Below are positions 43,984-55,033 of a stretch of 64,000 nucleotides of DNA, piece by piece; the first letter of the stretch is position 1; each line of letters starts with the position of its first letter. Under the pieces are notes generated by a model, which searched no databases, was not told where the DNA came from, and saw nothing but the letters and a program-made list of their open reading frames with translations. A program made the position numbers and the translations under genes. Where the stretch lies: contig OY992538.1 of the NCBI GenBank assembly GCA_963921195.1, positions 54,116,852-54,180,851 of the forward strand. The letters are read 5' to 3'. The DNA comes from Pegoplata infirma (lineage: Eukaryota > Arthropoda > Insecta > Diptera > Anthomyiidae).

Positions 43984-44712
43984 CCCAGCAAAACTTACCT
44001 TACCATATAAGGTATAAAATAAGGTATAAGATCTCTTATTTTATACATTGCAGCATTGGTGATTTTAACAGGCGATGAGACTAAAAGTAATGCATATACA
44101 TTATCACAAAGAATACCAGTAAGGTATAAAATAAGTCATAAATTTATAACGAAGAATACGAGTAAGGTGTAAAATATATGATATTTTATAGGTTACGAGT
44201 AAGGTTTATAATATAGCATACCAGAACGTAATATATAAGGTGTTACGAGTAGTGAAAAAGTAATTTTGTATTAAATTTACTCACGTGATTGTAAGCGAGA
44301 TAAAATATACTCCTGAGTGAGTGTGTGTCATTAACAAATTTCTGTCGTGAATCCATCTCTAGTTTAAACTTAAGCATTTTTTTATAAAATATTTATTTTT
44401 TATGTTATTGTAATGCATTATGTATTCAATTATAAATAATGCATTATTTCAAACTTTGAAATAATACATAATGTAACCAAATATAAGTCATCCATGATTT
44501 AATGTTTAGAAATAATAAATATGAAATACATTTTTTCCAATAATCATGCATTACGTAGCAAATTATTAGTAATGTATTATTTTTCACTTTAAAATAATAC
44601 GTTGTGGAACAAATGTTTGGTAAGACATCATAAAATAATGCTACAAATAAGATATATACATTACCTGGTAATGTGTTATATAATCACCACCCATTACCAA
44701 AGTTTTGCTGGG
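43984..44712 (+). mobile_element. CCCAGCAAAACTT-ended element, copy 2
   Basis: Same termini and interior as 37605-39421 without the inserted TA element, so this 729-bp copy shows the basic form. Flanks (ctt / tta) do not give a clean duplication. It includes the captured hAT end 'ccatctcta' near 44350. Confidence 0.75.
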
Positions 44713-44807
44713 TTATTTCTTTAAATATCAATTTAAAAAGAAAACGAACATAAATTTTTACTTTAAAAATTTCTAGTTGTATTCAAATTGTATTTTTGAA
44801 TTACCTA

Positions 44808-46677
44808 CCCGAGTAAAAAAGATTATATATAATTATATATATTTATATATAATTATATATGATTATATATAGGGCTATATATAATTATATATAAATGGTG
44901 TTCCACAAGAATTTCTTATATTGTGCTATATATAATTATATATAAGTATATATAGCCCTATATATAGTTATATATGTTTATATATAGGGCAAAATTTCAT
45001 AAGTTTTATTATTTTTTTTCAGTTTTTTTTTTGCATTACGCCTACAAAAACCTAATTTAATTAAAATTATCACTGTATCAGACTACCTGTCACTCGGCAC
45101 CATATAATTTATTTATAACAATTACGAAATATCACCAAATTACCGCGATTTCATTATTCTAGTTCTTAAAACCATTACATTCTCATAACAGCTTACTTGC
45201 CACTAAAATTGACTTCATGTAAAAAAAAAAACGAAAAATAGAGTCATTATATCGCGATTTTTTCGCGCCCTCCATTAAAATATTTATGCTTTTTTATATG
45301 AATGAAATTATAAGAATATACGTTGCAATTAAATTATTTTTCTTGCACTTAAAAGAGAAAGGAAAATTCAAAACTTAATCGTGTTTGGTGCGTGAACATT
45401 TTAAGCGATCGCGAATATTTTTCATTGTCTAAACGGCTACGCTATAAAGGTTTTGTTATTTATAAAAAATGAAAAAAGTTTAATCCTAATACATATCCTG
45501 TTAAAATCCTTTTTTGTCTTTTTTATTTACTTTGCGTTGTTTTTTTATTTTTTTTATTTTTTGTATTTTGATTTTTATTTTGTTTTGAAAACTTTTAAAC
45601 TTCAAAATTTGTTTTATTTAATTCCAAAAATTTTCAAGCCGATGATATTTTGCTGTTGATAACCATAATTGTTTAATTAAAGGTAAATTAATCACAAGAA
45701 CAATCTTTGTATGTATGTATATCCGAATTACATTATGTTATTTATTTTCAGGTTTATGCACAATAATTCAGGCAGATCGTACAAATTTCAAGAGATATTA
45801 GGAGAGATTAGGACAATAATTTAGAATGGTAATTTGATGAAGACAACAAGGATGGAATAGGAAAACAAATAAACTCAAGAAAACATTATGGCTGAACCGT
45901 TAAAATCAGTTTAAATTTTTTTTTTAAATGTGAGATAACTTTTACTATTAGATGGTAAGGAAGTGATTTCGGACCAGGAACCAATTAATGATGAACAGAC
46001 GTAAATTTTGCAATCAAAATATGTGTATAATTTTCGCAACGGATGGTTATGGTTATCTCCTTATTTTAAAGAGATTTGGTTATTAAAGTTTACCAAAGAA
46101 TACAAATACATATGATTGTATATATGTATGTATGTAGATTAGTACCTTTAAAATGCAAAAAATCCGCGTAGAGTCCCTGACTAAAATCACTTCCTCCTGC
46201 GATAATAGTATGGGATTGATACACATTCGATTTTTTTTTTATAGTGCCGGTATTCACTTCAAAAAGTTTTTTTGTAAGTTTTTTTGTAAGTTTTTTTGTA
46301 AGTTTTTTTTGTAATTGTAAAAGTTTAGTGATAATTTGATTCAATAAATGCAACAAAAAATTAAAATACATGTATTTAAATTAAATAATGATAAAGATCT
46401 AGTTGAATTATACAAATTTCTGGTCGAAATGCGTAGGAAGATTTTTATATATAATTATATCTAATTATATATAACTATATATAATCAGATATACCCAATT
46501 TTTGGATATAATTATATATAATCATATATAGTTATATATATTTATATCTAATTATATATAATTATATCCACCATTTTTTGGATATAATTATATATAATTA
46601 TATATAGCCCTATATATAATTATATATAGCGCTATATATAATTATATATAGGGCTATATCAATTTTTTTTACTCGGG
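44808..46677. mobile_element. CCCGAGTAAAAAA-ended element with TATATAATTATATA arms
   Basis: Termini CCCGAGTAAAAAAGAT and ATTTTTTTTACTCGGG, flanked by TA (44806-44807, 46678-46679). Both subterminal regions (44824-44990, 46445-46662) are dense arrays of TATATAATTATATA words with GGGCTATATA blocks. The 1.4-kb middle is not recognised: its frames on both strands are short and A+T-driven, and it has a TTTTTTGTAAG tandem near 46265-46310. Possibly a larger relative of the TA-flanked group. Confidence 0.7.
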
Positions 46678-46697
46678 TAACCATTTATATTTAAAAG

Positions 46698-47590
46698 TTC
46701 ACTCAAAAGAAAAGCTCTCTCAAAAAATTTGTGAAATGACTTTCAATTTAAATTAGCAAACTTTTAGCAGGTTTTTCTACTGAAATAGATATTTTAAGTA
46801 AATTCTCTGTCATTTAGTTTTAGAAAATAGCAGAAATTTTCTGCATTTTTACTGATTCTGTTTGCTGAATTTCAACATATTTTTGTGCAGATTTTTAGCA
46901 GATATTTTTATTATTTTACAGACTTTTGTTGAGTTTTTGTTTAAAAAAATGTTCCAAGTTTTAAGATGTTTTTTTTTTTTAATTTTTTGTGAAATTTAAA
47001 ATCCTAAAATTAAATTATTAAAATTCAAAAAAAAAATCAGCAGATTGTTTTGTTAATTTGACAGAAAAATTTATTTAGTTACTCCTTTTTAAAGAAAAGT
47101 TTTTTTGTTTGATTTTAAGAAAAAAAAAAATAATACTATTGGACAAATTAAAAAAATAACTTAGGCCTCTGTTCTGTCTTTCACAACTTTTCAATTTACA
47201 TGAAAATTTTCGTGTTTTATTGATCACATTTTCATTCAAAGTTGAAATCGAATAATTAAAATTTAAAAAATTATAAGAAAAAAAGGGCATTCGTTTTACT
47301 TTCACCAAATTTTATTTATGTAAAACAAAATGAAAAAGAAATTCGGATGTGAAATCTAGAACACCAAAAACATTCGGAAATTTTCATTTTCACATTTTTT
47401 ATGTGGAACAGCGGCCTTAGAAAATGTTCTTGTATTCATTTGTGATAAGCAGAATTTTCTGCTGTCTCGACAGAATTCTCTGCTGATTTCACCTAGATAA
47501 TCAAGACAGATATTTGCAAACCGCGTTTGCTAAAATCAGCAGATTTTTCATATGTCTCAAAATGGGTGTATTTTCAGCAATTTATACACA
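46698..47590. mobile_element. old CACTC-type element, 'CAGCAGATTTTTCTGCTG' family
   Basis: Starts near CACTCAAAAGAAAAGCTCTC. Near its right edge it contains 'aaaatcagcagatttttcat' and 'caaaatgggtgtattttcagc', matching the right end of 49256-49929. The last bases are lost, so the edge is approximate. Confidence 0.55.
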
Positions 47591-48000
47591 ATCTTTTGAA
47601 ATTTCTGAAAAACACTTTAAAATTGTTAACGTTAAACAATTTCTTGATTGTATTATTTTTTAACTTTTTATATAAATTCCAAATTTTCCGAAACACTTTT
47701 TTTTTTAAATTTAAGAAGATTTTATTATATTTTAATATTTTTTTTTATTAATAAGTATAATTTTAGTCGCAAATATTTTATAAAAGAAATGTCAGATCCC
47801 TATTTTGCAATTCAATTGTAAAATTGAAGAAAAAGCTAATTTAAATTAATTTAAAAAAATAGCTTTATTTTTTAGCTTTTTTTAAAATTTTTTAGTTTTT
47901 TTTAGCGGGTTTTTATAAAAAATCTAGCTTTTTTGTTTTTAAATTATGGCAACGCTGATCGCAAGACATATTTTTTATAATTTTTTTTAAAACTTTTTCA

Positions 48001-48103
48001 AAGTCTCGTTGTAGCGAAGCAAACTAAGATATGGGTGGGAATCGAACCCACGACCCCAGGCTCATAGGATAACACTCTACCAACTAATCTACTAACAACG
48101 ACT
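48001..48103 (-). mobile_element. tRNA-headed SINE, family 2, truncated copy
   Basis: The minus strand reads 'gttggtagagtg' with A-box-like TAGATTAGTTGG (48080-48091), perfect B box GGTTCGATTCC (48038-48048), then 'cgctacaacgagac' as in 21998-22225. The body and tail are missing. A cloverleaf is only partly possible. Confidence 0.65.
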
Positions 48104-49253
48104 AATTTTAAATTATTTGTTTACAGCGAAATTTGTCTCAGAATTTAAAAATATATCTGGTTACACTGTGCCTTGAAATATTAACAAATGTCCAATATAC
48201 CTAACACCCAATATAAGCCTGTAAACACTTTCACAGTCCGCTTTTTTAAATTTTATTTTTTTTTTCGTAAGTTTTGTTTTTTTTTTTAACTTCATAAAAC
48301 TTGTTAATAACTTTTCTGTGGGCTGACAAATATTTTTTTTATTTGTATTTTTCCATTTATATATTAGTAAAGGTTTTTTTTTTAACCTTTGGGTAGTTGG
48401 GAGTTGGGTGCTAAAGGCCATAGGAGTATCTCAGGCCGGTCAAGAGCAATAAAAATGTCATATGTTGCATGACATATTTTAAATTGGTATTTGTATGCAT
48501 GTATAAGACCTCTATACATAGTCATACTACATATATGCAAATATTTGTATGAATGTGTTTGTTTTTGTTTGATCATGCAACGGATTTTCCTGTGGTTAAA
48601 TAAAAAAAAGGAAAATAAGTTGGCATTGTGTTGGTATTAAAATCCGTTGGCGTAAATTTTATAAATGTACTCTCCTTTGGCAATGTTTGCTATATCAATA
48701 TGAAATGTTGATTGTTCAGTAGCAGGTCCCGAAATTAGAAAATGTTCAAATTTTTTAAGGGCATACCCCTAGTACTAATTACCGCAAAAAAAAATTTAGA
48801 GGTCACCAACTGTTGAACAAAAATGAACTGATTTGTACTAGACGAACAAACAACAGACATGATTAAAATGATTCGTTCACGAACTGTTAAACGAAAACAA
48901 TAAATGGCCGATTGTTCTAGAAGAACGAACTAGGTCTGTTATCTGAAATGAACGAAAATGAGCGCTCACTCAATTAAACGATTAAGCACAAGTCTATTAC
49001 AAACTCCATTTTAAACAAAAACTTAACGCTAGTTGCTCCCTGAAGATGGCGTCCAAACGGTTTTTATTTTTTCCCCGTTATCAGCCCTTAAATAAGCATC
49101 GTTCTAAGGGAATTCCTAAATTTTTTTATTTTGCGGGAAACGCTATTGTTCAGGCATTCTTTTTTTGTTGATTTTTACCAATAAAATAAGCTGAATAGTG
49201 GAAAAGTGAATATGGCAAAAAAATTGTTCATGTATAATAGTTATCTGTATTCC
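48104..49253. other. unassigned DNA
   Basis: No repeat family or gene recognised. Minus-strand frames at 48161-48576 have T-run driven lysine content and no motif. A phrase 'gatggcgtccaaacgg' near 49045 is slightly G+C-rich, but no exon signals surround it. Confidence 0.4.
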
Positions 49254-49255
49254 TA

Positions 49256-49929
49256 CACTCAAAAGAAAAACTCTGTCAAAAAATCTGTAAAACTACTTTC
49301 AATTTGAATTAGAAATCTTTTAGCAGATTGTTCTGCTGAGAAGGATATTTTTACTAAAATCTCTGTCATTCAGTTTAAGAAAATAACAGACATTTTACTA
49401 TGTTTATACTGATTTTGTTTGCTGAATTTTATTATTTTTTCAAGAAATTTTTTATATAAAAAAAAAAAGCAAAACAGATTGTCAGCAGATTGCTCTGCTG
49501 AAATCAGCAGATTATTCTGCTGAAATCAGCAGATTATTCTGCTGAAATTAGCAGATTATTCTGCTGAAATCAGCAGATTTTTCTGCTAAAATCAGCAGAT
49601 TTTTCTGCTAAAATCAGCAGATATTTCTGCTAAAATCAGATTTCTCTGCTGTAGAACAACACACTTGTTTAATAACTAAAACGCCAGATAAAAGTATAAG
49701 CTTCCGTAGCGTAGTGGTTAAGAAGTGTACTTTCAAATCAGAAGGTGGCGAGTTCGATGCTGGCTGCCGGCGTATGTTTTTTTTTTTTTCTTGTTATATT
49801 TATTCACCTCTTATGACAGATATTTAGCAAACCGTGTCTGCTAAAATCAGCAGATTTCTCATATGGCTCAAAATGGGTGTATTTTCAGCAGATTTTTCTG
49901 CTGATTGGACAGAGAATTTATTTTGAGTG
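49256..49929. mobile_element. TA-flanked CACTC MITE, 'CAGCAGATTATTCTGCTG' family, with tRNA-like segment
   Basis: Begins CACTCAAAAGAAAAACTCTG and ends ATTTATTTTGAGTG, with TA flanks (49254-49255, 49930-49931). Positions 49480-49650 contain about eight consecutive palindromic words CAGCAGATTATTCTGCTG or CAGCAGATTTTTCTGCT. A tRNA-like block follows (49707-49761). 674 bp; no frame. Confidence 0.8.
49707..49761 (+). promoter_or_regulatory. tRNA-like A/B-box pair inside MITE
   Basis: Perfect A box TAGCGTAGTGG (49707-49717) and B-box-like AGTTCGATGCT (49751-49761, two mismatches), with a T run from 49777. Spacing is that of a tRNA promoter. Confidence 0.55.
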
Positions 49930-50032
49930 TACGTATTAACTGCCTTATAATACTCGCTCACATTTGCGTTTTATAGAGACAATTGTGCAAAATTTAACAG
50001 TGTAACTTTAAGTCATTAGAATATTTTTTGCG

Positions 50033-53000
50033 ATTTATCGATTAATCGAGAACTATAAAATTTTAGAGAGAAAATTTTATTAATATCGGTTTATCGATAG
50101 CAATAGCATTTTTTATAGCAAATTATGTTTGTTATCGATAACTATAGAATTTTAAATAGGAAATTTTATTGTAATCGATTTTCTATGGAAAATTTTTATG
50201 CTACCGATTAATCGATAACATTAGATAATTTTGATAATATTGATAGAACAATAAAATTTTCTAACGAAAATTTTAATTTTATCGATTAATCGATAACTGT
50301 ATAATTTTCTTATATTGTCGATTATTCGATAGTTATAGAATTTTCTATAAAAAAATTTCTAAAGAAAATTTTAATGTTATCGATTAATTGATAACTAATG
50401 AGATTTCAATTGAAAATTTTAATGTTATCGATTAATCGATATCTATATTCTAATGTTATCGATTAATCGTTGACATAGAAATTTTCTATAGAAAATTTTA
50501 TAAACACTTTTTTTTAATTTTACATATATAGTATATTCGATTTAAAATTTCTATTAAAAATTTAAATGTTATCGACTAATCGATAACCACAACATTTTCT
50601 ATAGCACATTTTAATGTTATCGATTGATCGATAACTTTAGAATTTTTTATAGAAAATTTTAATTTTATCGATTAGTCGATGACCATAGAATTTTCTGCAG
50701 ACAATTTTAGTGTTATAAATTAATCGTTAACCATAGAATTTTCTCTATTCGACTTATCGCTAACTATAAAATTTTCAATAGAAAATTTTATTGTTATCGA
50801 TTAATCGAAAACTATAACATGTTCGATAGAAAATTTAAATAATATCAGTTTATCGATAACTATAGAATTTTTTATAGCAAATTGTGTTTGTTATCGATAA
50901 CTATAAATTTTTTAATAAAAAAATTTTAATGTCATCGATTTTTCGATAACTATAGCATTTTCTATAGACAACTTTTATGCTACCGATTTATCGATAACAT
51001 TAGAAAATTTTAAAATTTAATTTTATCGATTAATCGATAACTATATAATTTTCTAATATTATCGATTATTCGTTAACTATAGAATTTTCCATAAAAAAAT
51101 TCTACAGAAAACGTTAATGTAATCGATTAATCGATAACCAGTGCATTTACGTTGAAAATTCTAATGTTATCGATTAATCGATAACTATGTTTTAATGTTA
51201 TCGATTAATCGTTTACATAAAAATTTCTCATCCTATAATCGATATTTCGATTTAAAATTTCTATTAAAAATTCAAATTTTATCGACTAATCGATAACCAT
51301 AAAATTTTCTACAGGAAATTTTAATGTTATCGATTGATCGATTACTATAGAACTATTTATAGAAAATTTTAGTGTTAATTAATCGTTAACCATAGAATTT
51401 TCTCTAGAAAATTCTATATTTTGCAGTAAAAATTTAAATGCAATCGATTTTTCGATAACTATAGAATACTTTTTCGACTTATCGATAACTATAAAATTTT
51501 CTACTGAAAATCGAAAACTATAACATTTTTGATAAAAAATTTAAATATCAGTTTATCGATAACTAGAATTTTTTATAGCAAATTGTGTTTGTTATCGATA
51601 ACTATAAATTTTTTAATAAAAAATTTTAATGTCATAGATTTTTCGATAACTGTAGCATTTTCTATAGACAACTTTTATGTTACCGATTTATCGATAACAT
51701 TAGAAAATTTTAATATTATTTATTAAACGATAACAATAAAATGTTTTAAAGAAAATTTTATTTTATCGACTAATCGATAACTATATAATTTTCTAATATT
51801 ATCGATTATTCGATAACTATAGAATTTTCCATAAAAAAAATTCTACAGAAAATGTTAATGTTATCGATTAATCGATAACCAGTGCATTTACGATTGCAAA
51901 TTCTAATGTTATCGATTGATCGATTACTATGTTTTAATGTTATCGATTAATCGTTAACATGAAAATTTTGTATGGTAAATTTCATAGTTATCGATTAATC
52001 GATAACATTATAACATTTTATCATTTTACATTCTTATCCTATAATCGATTAAAAATTTCGATTAAAAATTTCTATTAAAAATTTAAATGTTATCGACTTC
52101 TCGATAACCATAAAATTTCTACTGGAAATTTTAATGTTATCGATTGATCGATAACTATAGAATTTTTTACAGCAAATTTTAATATAATCGATCAATCGAT
52201 GACCATAGAATTTTCTACAGAAAATTTTAGTGTTAATTAATTTTTCGACTTATCGCGATTAATCGAAAACTATAACATTTTCGATAGAAAATAATATCAG
52301 TTTGTTGATAACTATAGAATTGTGTTTGTTATCGATAACTATAGAATTTTTAATAGAAAATTTTTATTATATTGGTTTTTCGATAACTATAGCATTTTCT
52401 ATAGACACTTTTTATATTACCGATTTATGGATAACATTAGAAAATTTTAATGTTATTGATTAAACGATAAAAATAAAATTTTCTTAAGAAATTTTTTAAT
52501 TTTATCGATTAATCGATAATTATATAATTTTCTAATATTATCGATTATTCGATAACTATAAAACTTTCTGTTAAAAAACTCTGCAGCAAATGTTAATGTT
52601 GTCCATTAATCGATAACTAATGAATTTTCGATTGATTGTTATCGACTAACTGATAGCTATGTTCTAATGTTATAAATTAATCGTTAACATAAAAATTTTC
52701 TATAGAAAATTTTATACTCATCGATTAATCGAAAACATTAGAACATTTTAATCTAATCGATTAATCGATATTTTGATCTAAAATTCCTATCGAAAATTAA
52801 AATGTTATCGACTAATAGATAACCATCGACATTTCTACAGGAAATTTTAATGTAATCGATTGATCGATAAATGTAGAATTTTTAAAAAAATATTAATATT
52901 ATCGATTAATCGAAGACCATAGAATTTTTTACAGAATTTTGTTTTGTTATAGATTAATCGATCGAATTTTCTACAGAAAATGTTAGTGTTATCGATTAAT

Positions 53001-54609
53001 CGTTTACCATAGAATTTTCTCCTGAAAATTATATTTTTTCTATTAAAAATTTAAATGCTGTCGATTATTTTTCTATAGAAAATTATAAAGTTTATGTGTT
53101 TTCGACAATATTAGAAATTTTAAATAATTTCGATTTATCGATAACAATAGAATATTCTATAGAAAATTTTAGTGTTGTTTATTAATCGGTAAATAAGAAT
53201 TTTCTATAGCAAATTTTAATGTTATCGATAATCGATAACTATAAACTTTTTTATAAAAAATTATGTTTTTTCGAATAATCGATAACTATAGAAATTTCTA
53301 TAGAAAATGTTAATGTTCGATGGAAAATTTAAATGTTATCGATTAATCTAACATTCTTAGAAAATCTATAAAAAATATTAATGTTATCGATTTATCGATA
53401 ACTATTGAATTTTTTACAAACAACTTTTTTGTTATCGATTAATCGATAACTATAGAATTTTTTACAGAAAATTTTTAAGTTATTGATTAATCGATTGCTG
53501 TAGATTTTCTATAGAAAATTTGAATGTTATCAATTAATCGATAACTAAATAATTTTCTATAGAAAATTTGAATGTTAAAAATTAATAGATAACTATAGAA
53601 TTTTCTACAGAAAATTTTAATATTCTCGATTCATCGATAACTATAGAATTTTCTATAGAAAATTTTCATGTTGGATTTATCGATAATTAAAGAATTTTCT
53701 ACGGATAATTTGAATGTTATCGACTAATTCAAAATTCTGTTTTTAGAAAAATCTATGAAAAATTTTAATGTTATCAATTAATCGATAACTATAGAATTTT
53801 CAATAAAAAATTTTAATGTTATCAAAAGATAAAGAATTTTCAAAACAATTTTATGCTATTGAAAACTAAAAAATTTTGTTATAGAAAATTTTTATTTTAT
53901 CGATTTATCGACTACTTAGGCATTTTCTACAGAAAATGTTTATGTTATCGATTAACCTAAAATTCTATTTTTAGAAAATCTATAGAAAATTTAAATTCTA
54001 TCGATTAATCGATAACTATAGAATTTCTATTGAAAATTTTTATGTTATCGAATAGTCAATAACAGTAGAATTTTTTATAGAAAACTTTGATGTTATCGAC
54101 TAATCGATAGCTGTAGAATTTTCTATTAATCATTTGAATGTTATCAATTTATCGATACTGTAGAATTTTCTTTAGAAAACTCTAATTTTTTCGTTTTATC
54201 GATAACTGTAGAAATTTCTATATAACGTTATTGATTTTTCGATAACTATGGAATTTTCTATAGAAAATTTTAATGTTGGCTATAGAGCGATAACTATAAA
54301 ATTTTATCTAGAAAATTTTAATATTACCGATTTATCGATAACTACAAAATTTTCTAAAGAAAAATTAAATGTTATCGATAAATCGATAACTAGCAAATTT
54401 CTTAGAGAAAATTTTGTGTTACTGATTTAACGATAACTATATAATTTTCTATAGAAAATTTAAATGTTATCGGTTTATCGATATTTTTGGAATTTTCTAT
54501 AGAAAACTTATTTGGTTTTGATTTATCGATAACTTTTGAATTGTCTAAAGAACATTTTATTGTTTCCGACTTATTGATTTATTTAGAGAAAACTTTAACG
54601 TTATCGATT
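50033..54609. repeat. satellite A, ~48-bp unit with ATCGATTAATCGAT
   Basis: More than ninety degenerate units of 'gttatcgattaatcgataac' followed by 'tatagaattttctatagaaa' and 'attttaatg'. Both halves are palindromic. A higher-order period of roughly 700-760 bp is visible in the left part: the marker 'gtttgttatcgataac' sits at 50127, 50886, 51587 and 52324. Frames in it are satellite shadows. Remnant units continue at 55034-55150 beyond an inserted MITE. Confidence 0.95.
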
Positions 54610-54611
54610 TA

Positions 54612-55031
54612 CACACAAAAAATTATTGGGTAAAAATTTTCTATTAAATCTATTGATCAACAAAATTTAAATGAGTCAATCAATGTTTTGATTGAAATGT
54701 TTGCTATTTACTTAACCTGTCGAATTACAAATTTTCAACATACCATATTTTTTCGCTTTTATTTATTTGAATAGATTAATTCAAAAACATATAAAATAAT
54801 CGGGTTTTACTTTTTTTTTTATTAATCAATCATTATTTTGATTGACTTTAAATAAAAAATTGATCAAATTTTTGATCAAAATTAAAAAAAATGTTTGATT
54901 GAAAAAATTTTCAATCAATCACCTACAATTTGATGATTAATATAACATTTTTTTTTGTAGGAATTTCATTAAAAAAATTGATTGAATCTGGGGTTTTGTA
55001 GATTGAAATTCGTTTCAAATTTTTTTTGTGT
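54612..55031 (+). mobile_element. TA-flanked CACAC MITE, 'AATCAATCAAA' family, copy 2
   Basis: Begins CACACAAAAAATTATTGGG and ends TTTTTTTTGTGT, with TA flanks (54610-54611, 55032-55033). The inside consists of 'tcaatcaatgttttgatt' and 'aaaattttcaatcaatc' words. It interrupts satellite A. Same family as 36983-39691. Confidence 0.75.
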
Positions 55032-55033
55032 TA

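Larger units (their letters stand above)
43238..47957. mobile_element. hAT-like element, 4.7 kb, with four nested elements
   Basis: Inverted termini CAGCGTTGCCAATTTTGC and CAGCGTTGCCATAATTT (read inward) are flanked by a perfect 8-bp duplication atcgcaag (43230-43237, 47958-47965). Its own DNA is only about 600 bp of 'tttagctttttt' repeats. The remainder is a DINE copy (43336-43957), a CCCAG element (43984-44712), a CCCGAG element (44808-46677) and an old CACTC element (46698-47590). No transposase, so it is a MITE enlarged by later insertions. Confidence 0.85.

Noticed and set aside
45453..45659. Hydrophobic 68-codon frame in the CCCGAG element core
   Set aside because: Phe/Leu/Ile content follows from T-rich DNA; no conserved motif.
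48161..48576. Minus-strand frames of 86 and 64 codons
   Set aside because: Composition is A+T-driven, with no splice or start support and no recognised motif.
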